Notes under the pieces: model-generated | What the model saw: only the letters and a program-made list of their open reading frames with translations | The model's database searches: none | Told to the model about the DNA's origin: nothing | Translations under genes and position numbers: made by a program | Assembly (NCBI GenBank): GCA_934700895.1 | Contig: CAKUXV010000001.1 | Span: forward strand, 1 to 64,000 | Origin: an uncultured Bacilli bacterium | GTDB lineage: Bacteria > Bacillota_I > Bacilli_A > RFN20 > CAG-826 | Direction: 5' to 3' | DNA length: 64,000 nucleotides | Shown: positions 17,278 to 26,200 of the stretch, piece after piece | Layout of the letters: every line of letters begins with the position of its first letter | How positions within the stretch are numbered: position 1 is the first letter of the stretch

Positions 17278-17916
17278 CTAAAGGATTTCGTCGCCTTTAT
17301 AGCACCCCGTTTCAATGTAGTCCACCCATTCGGCGATGTTGGACGCGTGATCTGCGACCCTTTCCCAATATTTTGCCATCAAGGTGGCGTAAAGAATAAA
17401 GTCGTCATGGAGGGAATAACGGTCCCGGAATTCGGGGATTTCTTCTAAGGCCTTTAGATAGAGATTATCCACGACGTCATCCCGTTGAATGACTTCCAAA
17501 GCCAAGGAGTCATCCCCTTGGGCGAAGCCGCGATAGCTATCTTCCACCATTGACATCGCGACTTTGGCTTCTTGTAGTAACGAAGGGATTTCCACCCCTT
17601 GAGAATAGGGGGCAAGGTGAGCGACGGTCCAAGACAAATCTTCCGCGTGGTCGCCGAGGCGTTCGATGTCTTCGACCAACTTAAAGATTCCGGTGACTTT
17701 CCGTAAGTCCTTGGAGAAGGGACGCTCCTTTAAAATCAGGATTAGACATTCTTTCTCCACGGAACGTTCTAGATGGTCGATTTTATCATCGTCGATTCTA
17801 GGGGCTTCTTTGCCCTGGATATAGCTATCCAGAGACTCGTTTAAGAAGCGGATCGTCGTCTCAAACATCTTGATGACGTCCAGTTTGATGGCGCTTAATT
17901 TTTCATCGATTTCCAT
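17278..17916 (-). CDS. phoU: phosphate transport regulator PhoU
   Basis: A 212-residue all-helical protein with the two three-helix PhoU repeats. The metal-binding-type motifs are visible as E-D-I-E-R-L-G-D-H-A-E-D in the first half and W-E-R-V-A-D-H-A-S-N-I-A-E in the second. PhoU links the PstSCAB transporter to PhoR and prevents signalling and excess uptake when phosphate is plentiful. The start M-E-I-D-E-K directly follows the pstB stop; the longer open frame upstream is antisense-like sequence of pstB. Length matches the family. Confidence 0.93.
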   Translation of the reverse strand: MEIDEKLSAIKLDVIKMFETTIRFLNESLDSYIQGKEAPRIDDDKIDHLERSVEKECLILILKERPFSKDLRKVTGIFKLVEDIERLGDHAEDLSWTVAHLAPYSQGVEIPSLLQEAKVAMSMVEDSYRGFAQGDDSLALEVIQRDDVVDNLYLKALEEIPEFRDRYSLHDDFILYATLMAKYWERVADHASNIAEWVDYIETGCYKGDEIL

Positions 17917-17917
17917 A

Positions 17918-18676
17918 TTATCCAAACCTCCCGGTGATGTAATCATTGCTGCGTTTGTCTTTTGGATGGGCGAAGAAGTCGTTGGTCTTATCGAATTCCA
18001 CGAGTTCCCCGAGCATGAAGAAAGCGGTGTAGTCGGAGATGCGCGCGGCCTGCTGCATGTTATGGGTGACAATCACAATCGTGTATTTTTCTTTCAGCTT
18101 GCTGATTAGTTCCTCGATTTTTAAGGTCGCGATGGGATCGAGGGCACTCGTTGGCTCATCCATCAATAGAACATCGGGCCGCATGGCCAAGGCTCTAGCG
18201 ATGCAAAGACGTTGTTGTTGGCCGCCAGAGAGGGCTAACGCGCTTTTGCCAAGTTCCCCTTGGACTTCTTCGTATAAACTCGCCTCTTCTAAGGCTTGCT
18301 TCGTTAACTCATTCAAGACGTCTTTTCGCCTTTCCCCTTGGCATTTTGGCCCATAGATGACGTTATTCTTAATTGACATGGGAAAGGGGTTCGGTTGCTG
18401 GAATACCATGCCGACTTTGGTTCGGAGATAGATGGTATTGAGCTCCTTGATATCCTGGTCGTTAAAACGAATGTCTCCGGTGATTTGGCATCCGTCGACC
18501 AAGTCGTTCATGCGGTCGAAGCAACGTAATAAAGTGGATTTTCCGCATCCTGAGGGGCCGATAAACGCGGTTACCTTGTTTTTGTAAATATCGATGTTGA
18601 TGTTTTTTAAGGCATGCTTTTTTCCAGAATCGTAATACAAATCTACGTTTCTGCAGGAAAAGATGGTTTCTTCCAT
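17918..18676 (-). CDS. pstB: phosphate ABC transporter ATP-binding protein
   Basis: A 252-residue ABC ATPase. Walker A G-P-S-G-C-G-K-S-T at 40-48, Q-loop in V-F-Q-Q-P-N-P-F-P, signature L-S-G-G-Q at 149-153, Walker B L-L-M-D-E-P at 170-175, H-loop in V-T-H-N-M. The N-P-F-P after the Q-loop and the D-R-M-N-D-L motif are hallmarks of PstB. It drives high-affinity phosphate import with PstA and PstC. Two bases separate it from pstA. Confidence 0.96.
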   Translation of the reverse strand: MEETIFSCRNVDLYYDSGKKHALKNINIDIYKNKVTAFIGPSGCGKSTLLRCFDRMNDLVDGCQITGDIRFNDQDIKELNTIYLRTKVGMVFQQPNPFPMSIKNNVIYGPKCQGERRKDVLNELTKQALEEASLYEEVQGELGKSALALSGGQQQRLCIARALAMRPDVLLMDEPTSALDPIATLKIEELISKLKEKYTIVIVTHNMQQAARISDYTAFFMLGELVEFDKTNDFFAHPKDKRSNDYITGRFG

Positions 18677-18678
18677 TT

Positions 18679-19914
18679 TTAAGCCCTTCCTTTCTTTTTG
18701 TTGATACGGTAGCTAAGCAATTTGACGCTTAAGGACAAGATTAAAACGACGATGAGGATGATGATGGAGATGGCGCAGGCGGAGCCATATTGGGGGGATT
18801 CCCCCTGCAAGCAGGTCCAAATATGGACGGCTAAAGAGGCGTGGCCATCTAGTAAAGACACGTTATCTCCAATCGTGGCCCCCATGGCAAAGATTAAGGC
18901 CGCGGATTCCCCGATGATGCGCCCAATCGAGAGCAAACTCGCGGATAAAATGCCGGGGAGAGCATTGGGCAAGACAACCTGGAAGATGGTTTGGACTTTG
19001 CTGGCCCCTAAGGCTAAGGAAGCCTGGGATAAAGAAATAGGGACCACGTTAATGGATTCTTCGACGGTTTTTACAATCGTAGGAAGAAGCATGATCGATA
19101 AAGTTAAGGCTCCAGAGAATAAGGAACCCCCCGTATGGCCGGTGATGCCATTTACAAAGGGGATAAAGATCAACGCCCCTGCTAAACCGAAGATAATGGA
19201 AGGGATGCCACCCGTGACATCGATCAAGGTGCGGATCCCTCGGGTCCATGCATTATCCTTCGCGTATAAGGCTAAATAGATGGCTCCTCCAATCCCTAAG
19301 GGAAGAGAGAAGAGCAAGGAGAAACCAATGAGGCAAAGAGTCGTTAATAAGGATCCGCGGATCCCTTTTCCTTGGCTTGTCAGGGTTCCATCGATAATCG
19401 CGTGGGCGTTGTTCAAACCTTCCGCTAAGGCCTTCGCCCCTTCTTTGGCCCCATAAACGTCGATGGAGCCATCGTCGTTTTCTACTAACAACGAAGACAA
19501 GAAATAATCGGGATGGATTTGGATGGCTTCGTTAGAAGAATCCACGAGGTGATTAAACGGAGAATCTTGCTGAATGGAGACGATGTAAATCACGTCCTCC
19601 TCTCCGTTTTTTCCATCTTCGAATCCAATACCCCAACGGGAGGAATAAGCATCCACGTTATCCTTATTTTCAAAATAGGAGGTGACGGGAACGGAAGTGC
19701 TATCCTTGGAACGAATCGTATAGGAATGCTGGCTATAATCCCCGGTGATAAAATCCCAGGTCAGGTATTTCGCCCCGTTTTGGAAGATATAGACGATCAT
19801 CCAAATAAGGGTCACGAAGGTGAAACAGGAGAAGAGGCTGGTAATCGCGTAGGATCCCGCGTCTTTGGCTCTTCTTAAACGAATCCGTTTTAAAAGGGAG
19901 GTGGAATTATTCAT
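18679..19914 (-). CDS. pstA: phosphate ABC transporter permease PstA with large external insert
   Basis: A 411-residue permease, well above the usual 280-300. Helix 1 is at about 21-45; then a polar stretch of about 140 residues (46-190, with many Asp, Ser and Asn, no cysteine) lies outside the membrane before the remaining helices. The canonical core follows, with the EAA-type loop (S-Q-A-S-L-A-L-G-A-S-K) and R-I-I-G-E-S-A-A-L-I-F-A. It forms the membrane channel with PstC. The start overlaps the pstC stop by 8 bases and fits helix 1. The external domain may touch PstS or bind ions; this is inference. Confidence 0.9.
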   Translation of the reverse strand: MNNSTSLLKRIRLRRAKDAGSYAITSLFSCFTFVTLIWMIVYIFQNGAKYLTWDFITGDYSQHSYTIRSKDSTSVPVTSYFENKDNVDAYSSRWGIGFEDGKNGEEDVIYIVSIQQDSPFNHLVDSSNEAIQIHPDYFLSSLLVENDDGSIDVYGAKEGAKALAEGLNNAHAIIDGTLTSQGKGIRGSLLTTLCLIGFSLLFSLPLGIGGAIYLALYAKDNAWTRGIRTLIDVTGGIPSIIFGLAGALIFIPFVNGITGHTGGSLFSGALTLSIMLLPTIVKTVEESINVVPISLSQASLALGASKVQTIFQVVLPNALPGILSASLLSIGRIIGESAALIFAMGATIGDNVSLLDGHASLAVHIWTCLQGESPQYGSACAISIIILIVVLILSLSVKLLSYRINKKKGRA

Positions 19915-20914
19915 GGGGGACGCTCTCCTTTTTGCCTTGGAACTTTCGAACCAACGCATGGAGCCACGATTCTTTTTGAGGGGCATAGGGATTTAGTTTT
20001 CTTTTGATCGCCGTAAGAATCATCGAGGTCAATAAAATGACGACGATAAGAACTAAGCCAAGGGAGAAACGGACGTCATACCCAATGCCAGCGGCTTCTC
20101 CAATGCCCGAAAGCATCGCGCTGGTTAAGGTATTTCCCGGCGTGAAGACGTTATAGAAAGAAGTCCCTAACGAGTTATTGCCGATAACCATCTGAATGGC
20201 CGTGGCTTCTCCTAAGGCCCTGCCAATCCCTAGAATCATCCCGGCGAAGATGCCGGAAGCGGAAGAACCAATCACGATTTTGAAATTGGTTTGGGCGGAG
20301 CTCGCGCCTAAGGCAATCGAGGAATTGATGAGCCGTTTATCCACGGCTTCCATCGCATTCATCGATAAGGTGGTCATCGTGGGAATCGACATCAAAGCCA
20401 AGACGATGATGCCCGACAGAATGGAACGTCCTCCGAAGGTATCCGGGCGTAAAGCTGCTACTGCAGGGCAGATAACGCCTACCCCGAATAAGCCATAGAT
20501 GACCGAAGGGATGGAGGCAAGCAAATCAATCGCGCTTTGCAAAATGCTTTTCAGCCATTTCGGGGCGATGCGAGTGATGAATAAGGCGGTGAAAACGGAG
20601 GTAGGAACCGATATCACTAAACTTAATAATGTGGTGAATAATGTGGTGAATAACAAAAATAGCATGCCGCCCGTCCCGTCATATAACCATCTGGGATTGG
20701 AGAAAAATAGTCCAACATCCTGGCGTATAACCGTCCCGGATTCCAAAGAATAATTATGGAAAAAAGGATAGATGCCCTTCCAAGCGATGAAACAGGCGAT
20801 AAAGATAACAAACGAGGCGCAGAGGATGGCTAAAAGCAGGAAAAGAAGCTTCGCAACCTTGTCGAGAAGCTCTTTCCGCTCGTAGGTTTCTTTTTTCTTC
20901 GTTCCAGAAGCCAT
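19907..20914 (-). CDS. pstC: phosphate ABC transporter permease PstC
   Basis: A 335-residue permease with about six membrane helices. Seen: a cytoplasmic start rich in Lys and Glu, helix 1 at about 25-47, L-A-S-I-P-S-V-I-Y-G-L-F-G and the EAA loop N-S-S-I-A-L-G-A-S-S-A-Q-T, then G-R-A-L-G-E-A-T-A-I, all typical of PstC. It pairs with PstA. It starts two bases after the pstS stop. Length is normal. Confidence 0.94.
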   Translation of the reverse strand: MASGTKKKETYERKELLDKVAKLLFLLLAILCASFVIFIACFIAWKGIYPFFHNYSLESGTVIRQDVGLFFSNPRWLYDGTGGMLFLLFTTLFTTLLSLVISVPTSVFTALFITRIAPKWLKSILQSAIDLLASIPSVIYGLFGVGVICPAVAALRPDTFGGRSILSGIIVLALMSIPTMTTLSMNAMEAVDKRLINSSIALGASSAQTNFKIVIGSSASGIFAGMILGIGRALGEATAIQMVIGNNSLGTSFYNVFTPGNTLTSAMLSGIGEAAGIGYDVRFSLGLVLIVVILLTSMILTAIKRKLNPYAPQKESWLHALVRKFQGKKESVPHE

Positions 20915-20916
20915 GA

Positions 20917-21891
20917 TTATTTGGCTAAGGCCGGATATTTGGCTTGCTGAATGGAAGACCAGCTCGGGGCTGTGGCTAAGCCGGAGACGATGCCGCCCGC
21001 GGTTTTGATCGCGGCAAGGCCTTCCTTGGTGGACATGAAGTCGACGAAGGCTTTCACGGCAATCTCACGGTTGGAGTCGGCTTCATAATCGCCGCGGATG
21101 ACGTAATTGAAGTTACGACTGAGTTGGTAGGAGCCATCGACGACGGCTTCTTCCGAAGCGGCGACGCCTTCAAAGCTAAGTCCTTTGATTCCGTTAGCGG
21201 AGGCAAGGGAATCGAGGGAGCAATACCCAATGCCAAGAGGAGCATCTTTGATGGCGCTCATCATATCGCCGTTCGACGCTTGGCTAGAGACGGTGACGCC
21301 TTCATTCCATTTGTCTTCGGCTTTGACCGCGCTATAGCCAATGCCTTCGAAGAAGCATTCGCGGGTTCCAGAACCAGCTTCACGCGAATAGAGTTGGATG
21401 TTGCCCTCTTTTTCCACGCCAAGTTCTTTCCAGGTTTTCTTTTCGCCCTTATAAATCGCGGCTAAAGTGGCTTTGTCGGTCGCGGAATAGGGGTTCGAGG
21501 CATTGACGATGGGGACGACCGCGTCTTTGCACATTTGGCCATTGATGTTCTTATCGGTCAAAGCGGTTTTTTCCGAGTCTTTGATTTCGCGAGAGAGAAA
21601 GCCGATATCGTATTTCTTGCCGTTTTTGCCCGCGGTGACGCCGGTAGTAGCATCTCCGGATCCATGTTGATCTTTTTCCAGAGTGACTTTGTCGCCCGTT
21701 AAGTCGGCGAATTTGCCGCCTAAGGCCGTGATGACTTTATCCACGGATGTTGATCCGCAGGAATAAAGTTGAACCGGGGTGAAGGAGGGGGCGACGCTTT
21801 CCGAGGCGCCGTCTTGGTTTGCTTGGTTGCCGCAGCCGACCATGGCTAAGCCTGCAAGGCTAAGCGCTAGGATTCTCAATGAACTTTTCAT
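20917..21891 (-). CDS. pstS: phosphate-binding lipoprotein
   Basis: A 324-residue exported lipoprotein: M-K-S-S-L-R leader, hydrophobic core and lipobox M-V-G-C with Cys20 as the lipid anchor. The mature part has Y-S-C-G-S-T-S-V, G-S-G-D-A-T-T-G-V and S-R-E-A-G-S-G-T-R-E, the phosphate-cage loops of PstS. It captures phosphate outside the membrane and delivers it to PstCA. I choose the ATG at 21891; an ATG at 21918 lies too close to the likely transcript start implied by the -10 box at 21921-21926. First gene of the pst-pho operon. Confidence 0.94.
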   Translation of the reverse strand: MKSSLRILALSLAGLAMVGCGNQANQDGASESVAPSFTPVQLYSCGSTSVDKVITALGGKFADLTGDKVTLEKDQHGSGDATTGVTAGKNGKKYDIGFLSREIKDSEKTALTDKNINGQMCKDAVVPIVNASNPYSATDKATLAAIYKGEKKTWKELGVEKEGNIQLYSREAGSGTRECFFEGIGYSAVKAEDKWNEGVTVSSQASNGDMMSAIKDAPLGIGYCSLDSLASANGIKGLSFEGVAASEEAVVDGSYQLSRNFNYVIRGDYEADSNREIAVKAFVDFMSTKEGLAAIKTAGGIVSGLATAPSWSSIQQAKYPALAK

Positions 21892-21920
21892 GATTTTCTT
21901 TCTTTTTTTTAACGCCATGA

Positions 21921-21926
21921 TTCTAA
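21921..21926 (-). promoter_or_regulatory. -10 box of the pst-pho operon
   Basis: TAGAAT on the minus strand, 30 bases before the chosen pstS ATG. No good -35 box is present, as expected for a promoter that needs an activator; the Pho box lies further upstream. Confidence 0.5.
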
Positions 21927-21957
21927 AGACAAGGCAAAAACGCTCTCTACCAAGGAG

Positions 21958-21984
21958 TTGTAAATAGTTGTAAGGGAAATGTAA
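21958..21984 (-). promoter_or_regulatory. Pho box: three TTACA[AT] direct repeats
   Basis: On the minus strand TTACAT (21984-21979), TTACAA (21973-21968) and TTACAA (21963-21958) repeat with 11- and 10-base steps. This is the layout of Bacillus-type PhoP boxes. It lies upstream of pstS, which fits PhoB control of the whole operon including phoB-phoR itself. Confidence 0.75.
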
Positions 21985-22004
21985 GGGGCGTTTTAGAACA
22001 GGGT

Positions 22005-22034
22005 AAAAAGGGAGGCGCTTTGCCGCCGCCCCCC
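22005..22034 (-). terminator. rho-independent terminator of the ATPase gene
   Basis: On the minus strand GGGGGGCG and CGCCTCCC pair over 8 positions (one G-U) with a 9-base loop, then TTTTT. It insulates the ATPase gene from the pst promoter. Confidence 0.8.
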
Positions 22035-22052
22035 GATGGATTCATCCCGTTT

Positions 22053-23084
22053 CTATTCTTCTAACATGGCTTGCCATTCCACGAATTCTTTGAATCGTGG
22101 CAATACAAACTGCATGGTTCCTCTTGTTTTGGATGCGATGAGCCCTTTGTCCGTTAAACGCTTTTTATACATTTGAAGGCAACCGTTGGAGATGGAGAGG
22201 TTTTTGCAGATGTCGACTTGCTTAGAAGCGGATGCCATTTCCAAGAGGATTTGCTTTTCCCTTTCCGTTAAGTGGGCCCAAATCAAAGAATAGGAATTAT
22301 CGAATAACTTTAAATCGTATTCGTCCAAATTTAGTTTCTTTTCACTATTTTTAAATAACAAGGATCCTAAGATCTGATACCCATAGGCATATCCTTTCGT
22401 GAGCTTTGCATATTTCGCGGATTCTTTATTGTCTAAATCCAAAATTTGTTTATAGGCAAAGGCAATGGAGGTGAGATTTAAGGGTTCTAGGGCGATTTTC
22501 GGTGCGCGGATGAAAAAGGTCAGGCTTTTGCTTTTCCCTAATTCGGAGATGTTTTCGTATAGGCCCGTCATGAGTAAAAACACGGGGTATTCGTCGCGGA
22601 TCCATTGTTGGAAGGAAAAGATGAATTTCTTCATTTCGTCCGTGTTGGAGACATCGTCGATGAGAATCAAAACCCGTTTTTTCTTTTTTGTCAGGTAAGA
22701 GAGCATTTTCTCGATTAAGGTCGTGACGTTGCTTATTTCGTTGGTTCCGTTTATGGAAAAGGTAAGACCCTTGAAGGAGAAAGAGAATTCCGGTTTTAAA
22801 AACAATTTCCATAATTTGCCTTCTTCATATAGCTTCGAGGCGAATTGCTCTTCCATGTTGCCGTAGGAATTGAGGTCAACGGTGAGGTAGCCCTGCTCTT
22901 TAAAATCTTTTTTAAATTTAGCTAAAAGGACGGTTTTTCCCGATCCACGAGGACCCGTGATGATATAGACCTTCGATTCAGGGGTTTCGTCCCGAAACGT
23001 TCGAAGAACAAGCTGCTCTTCCTCTTTTCGTTCGATGAGACTTGATGGCAGTTCGCCGAAAGTTACGTTGAATGGGTTTGACAT
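22053..23084 (-). CDS. AAA_16-type ATPase with C-terminal winged helix
   Basis: A 343-residue cytoplasmic protein. Walker A G-P-R-G-S-G-K-T at 44-51, Walker B V-L-I-L-I-D-D-V at about 139-146, an L-L-M-T-G-L sensor-type strand, and a C-terminal winged-helix region (about 265-335: L-T-E-R-E-K-Q-I-L-L-E-M-A, then D-I-C-K-N-L-S-I-S-N-G-C-L-Q-M-Y-K-K-R-L). This is the widespread gut-Firmicutes family of stand-alone P-loop ATPases with an HTH tail; its role is not established. It is alone in its transcript, has its own terminator, and is preceded by five phased short repeats that its winged helix could bind. Confidence 0.8.
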   Translation of the reverse strand: MSNPFNVTFGELPSSLIERKEEEQLVLRTFRDETPESKVYIITGPRGSGKTVLLAKFKKDFKEQGYLTVDLNSYGNMEEQFASKLYEEGKLWKLFLKPEFSFSFKGLTFSINGTNEISNVTTLIEKMLSYLTKKKKRVLILIDDVSNTDEMKKFIFSFQQWIRDEYPVFLLMTGLYENISELGKSKSLTFFIRAPKIALEPLNLTSIAFAYKQILDLDNKESAKYAKLTKGYAYGYQILGSLLFKNSEKKLNLDEYDLKLFDNSYSLIWAHLTEREKQILLEMASASKQVDICKNLSISNGCLQMYKKRLTDKGLIASKTRGTMQFVLPRFKEFVEWQAMLEE

Positions 23085-23118
23085 ATTTTCCTCCTTTGCT
23101 AGATAAATTATATAACAA

Positions 23119-23217
23119 ATTTGTCATTGGTGATAATTCATAGTAACAATTTGTCATTCGGAAAATTATTTGTCATTCATGATGGCGATTTGTTATTCCT
23201 AGAATCTATTTGTCATC
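23119..23217. repeat. five phased ATTTGTCATT direct repeats
   Basis: Copies at 23119-23128, 23149-23158, 23168-23177, 23188-23197 (ATTTGTTATT) and 23208-23217 (ATTTGTCATC). Start-to-start steps are 30, 19, 20 and 20 bases, so all lie on one face of the helix. The array begins 35 bases upstream of the ATPase-HTH start. It looks like a cooperative protein-binding array rather than random AT-rich sequence. Confidence 0.7.
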
Positions 23218-23285
23218 TTAGGCTGAACTGAAAAGAGCTTAGTAACCAAAAAAGGCGATACATATAGGTATATGGATAGAAAAGA

Positions 23286-26200
23286 TCAAAGAAGCAGTTG
23301 GTCTAACCCCGTATGGGCTTCATCATAGATTTGGCCAAGGTAATCAAAGACTTCTTGGGACATCGGGGGATAGAATCCAAAGGATTTCGCCGTGCTTCGG
23401 ATGACGAGGTTCCGTTCGTTGATTTTCCCCGTCTTGACGATTTGGCCCATGGCGAAGGCGATTTCTTCTTTGGAGATGTCCTGGATTTTATTCCCACCGA
23501 CGCGGGCGAGCAGAACTTCATGGTCTTCGTTGCCAGGAGCCCAATAGAAAACGTGGTTTCCCGAGATGGTTTGAGGCGCCTCAATCCGGTTGAGCATCAT
23601 GGAAACATAATCTTTTCCCTTGTTGCCAAGGCGAGCTTTGCCAAAGACATGGACACATAAATCCTTGATGAGCTTATCAAAGAGAATGGGTTGTTCTTTT
23701 CGGAGGATCGCGGTTAAAAGCTTTGCAAGTTTATGATCGTAGTTCGAAGTGTCCTTCACGAGCTGGTCGTAATTGATTTCGTATTCTTCTATGGGCTTAT
23801 ATTCATAAGATTCATAGGGCGTTAAAGGATAATCGATGACCGAACTCGAATCGGTGAGAAGGGGTTTCCAACTCTTTTCCGTTTCTTTTTGGACCTTTTG
23901 GGTTTTGGCTTTTTCATAAGCCGCGCGGATATCCTCGATGATTTTTTCTTTCTCCGAGAAATAATCGAAGCAGTAGACGCGTAATAACTGCCATCCTAAA
24001 TGAGACAGCATGACTTCATCCACGTAATAACGGTCGCGGCAGGTCAAAGCTCCCAAGGGCTTTTGGTCGATTAAGATACCGAGGACATAGGTTTTCGCAT
24101 CTGGTTCGCGTAAAGCGACGTCGACGGTGAAACGACTGTTGCCAACATGGGCTTCCGCGGTAAGGCCGGCATCGCAGAGATCCTTAGCTAGAAGCGTGGC
24201 CGCGTCCTTTTCGCCTTGGCTCGTGGACAAGGCTTTATTATGGGGAATGCTATTTTCCGAGAATTCCAAGAAGCGCTTTAAGAAACTGGGCCCGGAGTTT
24301 TTCGAACGGTCGGAACGAATATCCATCGCGCGGATCGTGGAAAGCACATGGATTTCTTCCTTAGCTCTAGAAGCGGCGACGTTTAAGCGTCTTTCGCCCT
24401 TTTCTAAGGCCAAAGGACCCGTGATTGCGGCCTTGCCATCGTTCGTTTTAGCAAACCCAATCGAGATGAAGACGATATCGCGTTCATCTCCCTGAACGTT
24501 TTCAAGATTCTTGATGAAAAGGGGATCTTTCCCTTGGAATTCTTCTCCTTCCCCATAGGCAATTTGGCGGAGCGTCTCGTTGCCGGGTTTATTGAAGAAG
24601 GTTTCTAGAGCATCGGAAAGAACATCCTGTTGTTGGGTATTGAAGACGATGATCCCAAAGGATTTGAGACGGTTCTCCGGTTTCTTTAATGCGGTGGCGA
24701 GTTCTTCGATAATCGCTTGTTTTTCTTGTTCGGACATCGCGTTGGTCTTTTTTAGACGCGGCAATTCGATGTAACGGAAGAAGACGTGGGGGTTTAATGC
24801 ATCCGCGGAGGGGAAGGTGAATAACCCGGAATCATAGAAATTCTCGTTGGAGAATTCGATGAGGGATTGATGCTGGCTCCGGTAGTGATAAGAAAGGCGG
24901 ATGCGGGGCAAGCCCACGGAGATGCAATCGTCAAGCAAACTCTCCGCGTCGGTTGTTTCCACCGAATAATTCTCGTCATTGCCTTCAACGTTGGATTGGA
25001 AATAACTGGTTGGGGGCATTTGCTCGGGGTCGCCCGCTACAATCAAGGCGTGTCCCCTGGCAATTGGCCCAACGGCTTCGCAGGTGGGGATTTGGGAAGC
25101 TTCGTCGAAAATCACGATGTCGAATTTCGCACTGGATAAATCCAAATATTGGGCGGCGGAAGAGGGCGACATCAAGAAGCAGGGGTAATACATTCGAATG
25201 TATTTTTCGTAGGTCGATAAAATCCAACGGATGGTTTTGCCGCGTCCGGAAGATCCCGCGAGTTTACGGAGGGTCGTTAAGGCGCTGGAACCGTGGAAAG
25301 AAAGATTTACGTCGGGGAAATCTTTGGTAAGACGGGAAGTGACTTCCTCCACGGAGCAACGGTTGTAGTCATCGATTTGCTTTTGATATTCGAGGATTGT
25401 CTTTTCATAAAGGGAGCGGTCGAAGGTGCTGAAGAAGTCATCGTGTTTGAAATAGAAGTCGATGAAGGCGCGGTCGATTGCATTTTCATAAGCGACCTCA
25501 ACACGGTCTAAAGGCAATCTCCCCGAGAGGATATCGTAATAGACCCCATTCATCTTTTGATCGAAGAGGGGCTTGGCTTCTTTTCGAGCTCGAAGCAAAG
25601 TACGGATGATGCGGTCATTATTATTTTGGGATAAGGCATTGGCTAGTTCCAAAACCCCATCCAAGAACCCATCGCTTGTCCATTCGGACTTATCGACGGC
25701 ATAAAGGTTTGTTACCTCGTTATAACCTTGCTGGAAGGAGGCGTCGTCTTCTTCGATTTTCTTTAGTAGTTCGCGTAAATCCAAAGGACGGGTCGCCGCG
25801 ACCATCTGAAGATAGGAAATCCGTTCGGCGAAAGTCCCCCCGATATCGTTCTTCGCCGCGTCGAATAAGGCGTAGGTCTCTTCGTAGGACTGGCTGCATA
25901 ATTCGGGGTTATTCCATTTGGTTTCGAATTCATCCCCGTAGAATTCATGGACGAGGGGCAAGGCCTCGTTCATGCTCTTTTGAAGGCTTTGAAGGGTGTT
26001 AAACCGATCCACGTCCCCTTCCAATTGTTCTCTTGTTGGTTTGAAGGAGGGATAGAGGCATTCCTTTAATAGCCGCAATGCTTTCCGATATCCATGCCCT
26101 TTTTGGAGGAATCCCTTTTTGCTTAAGGCTTCTTGAACGGGGCCTAATGAGGTCTTGAGGATCAAGCCCACGCGGTATTTTCCTTCTAGAGTCTCGGAAA

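Noticed and set aside
23119..23217. CRISPR array
   Set aside because: Repeats are only 10 bases and spacers about 10 bases; no cas genes are present.
23119..23217. Plasmid-type iteron origin
   Set aside because: No Rep, Par or relaxase gene is nearby and the surroundings are chromosomal core genes; a regulatory array is simpler.
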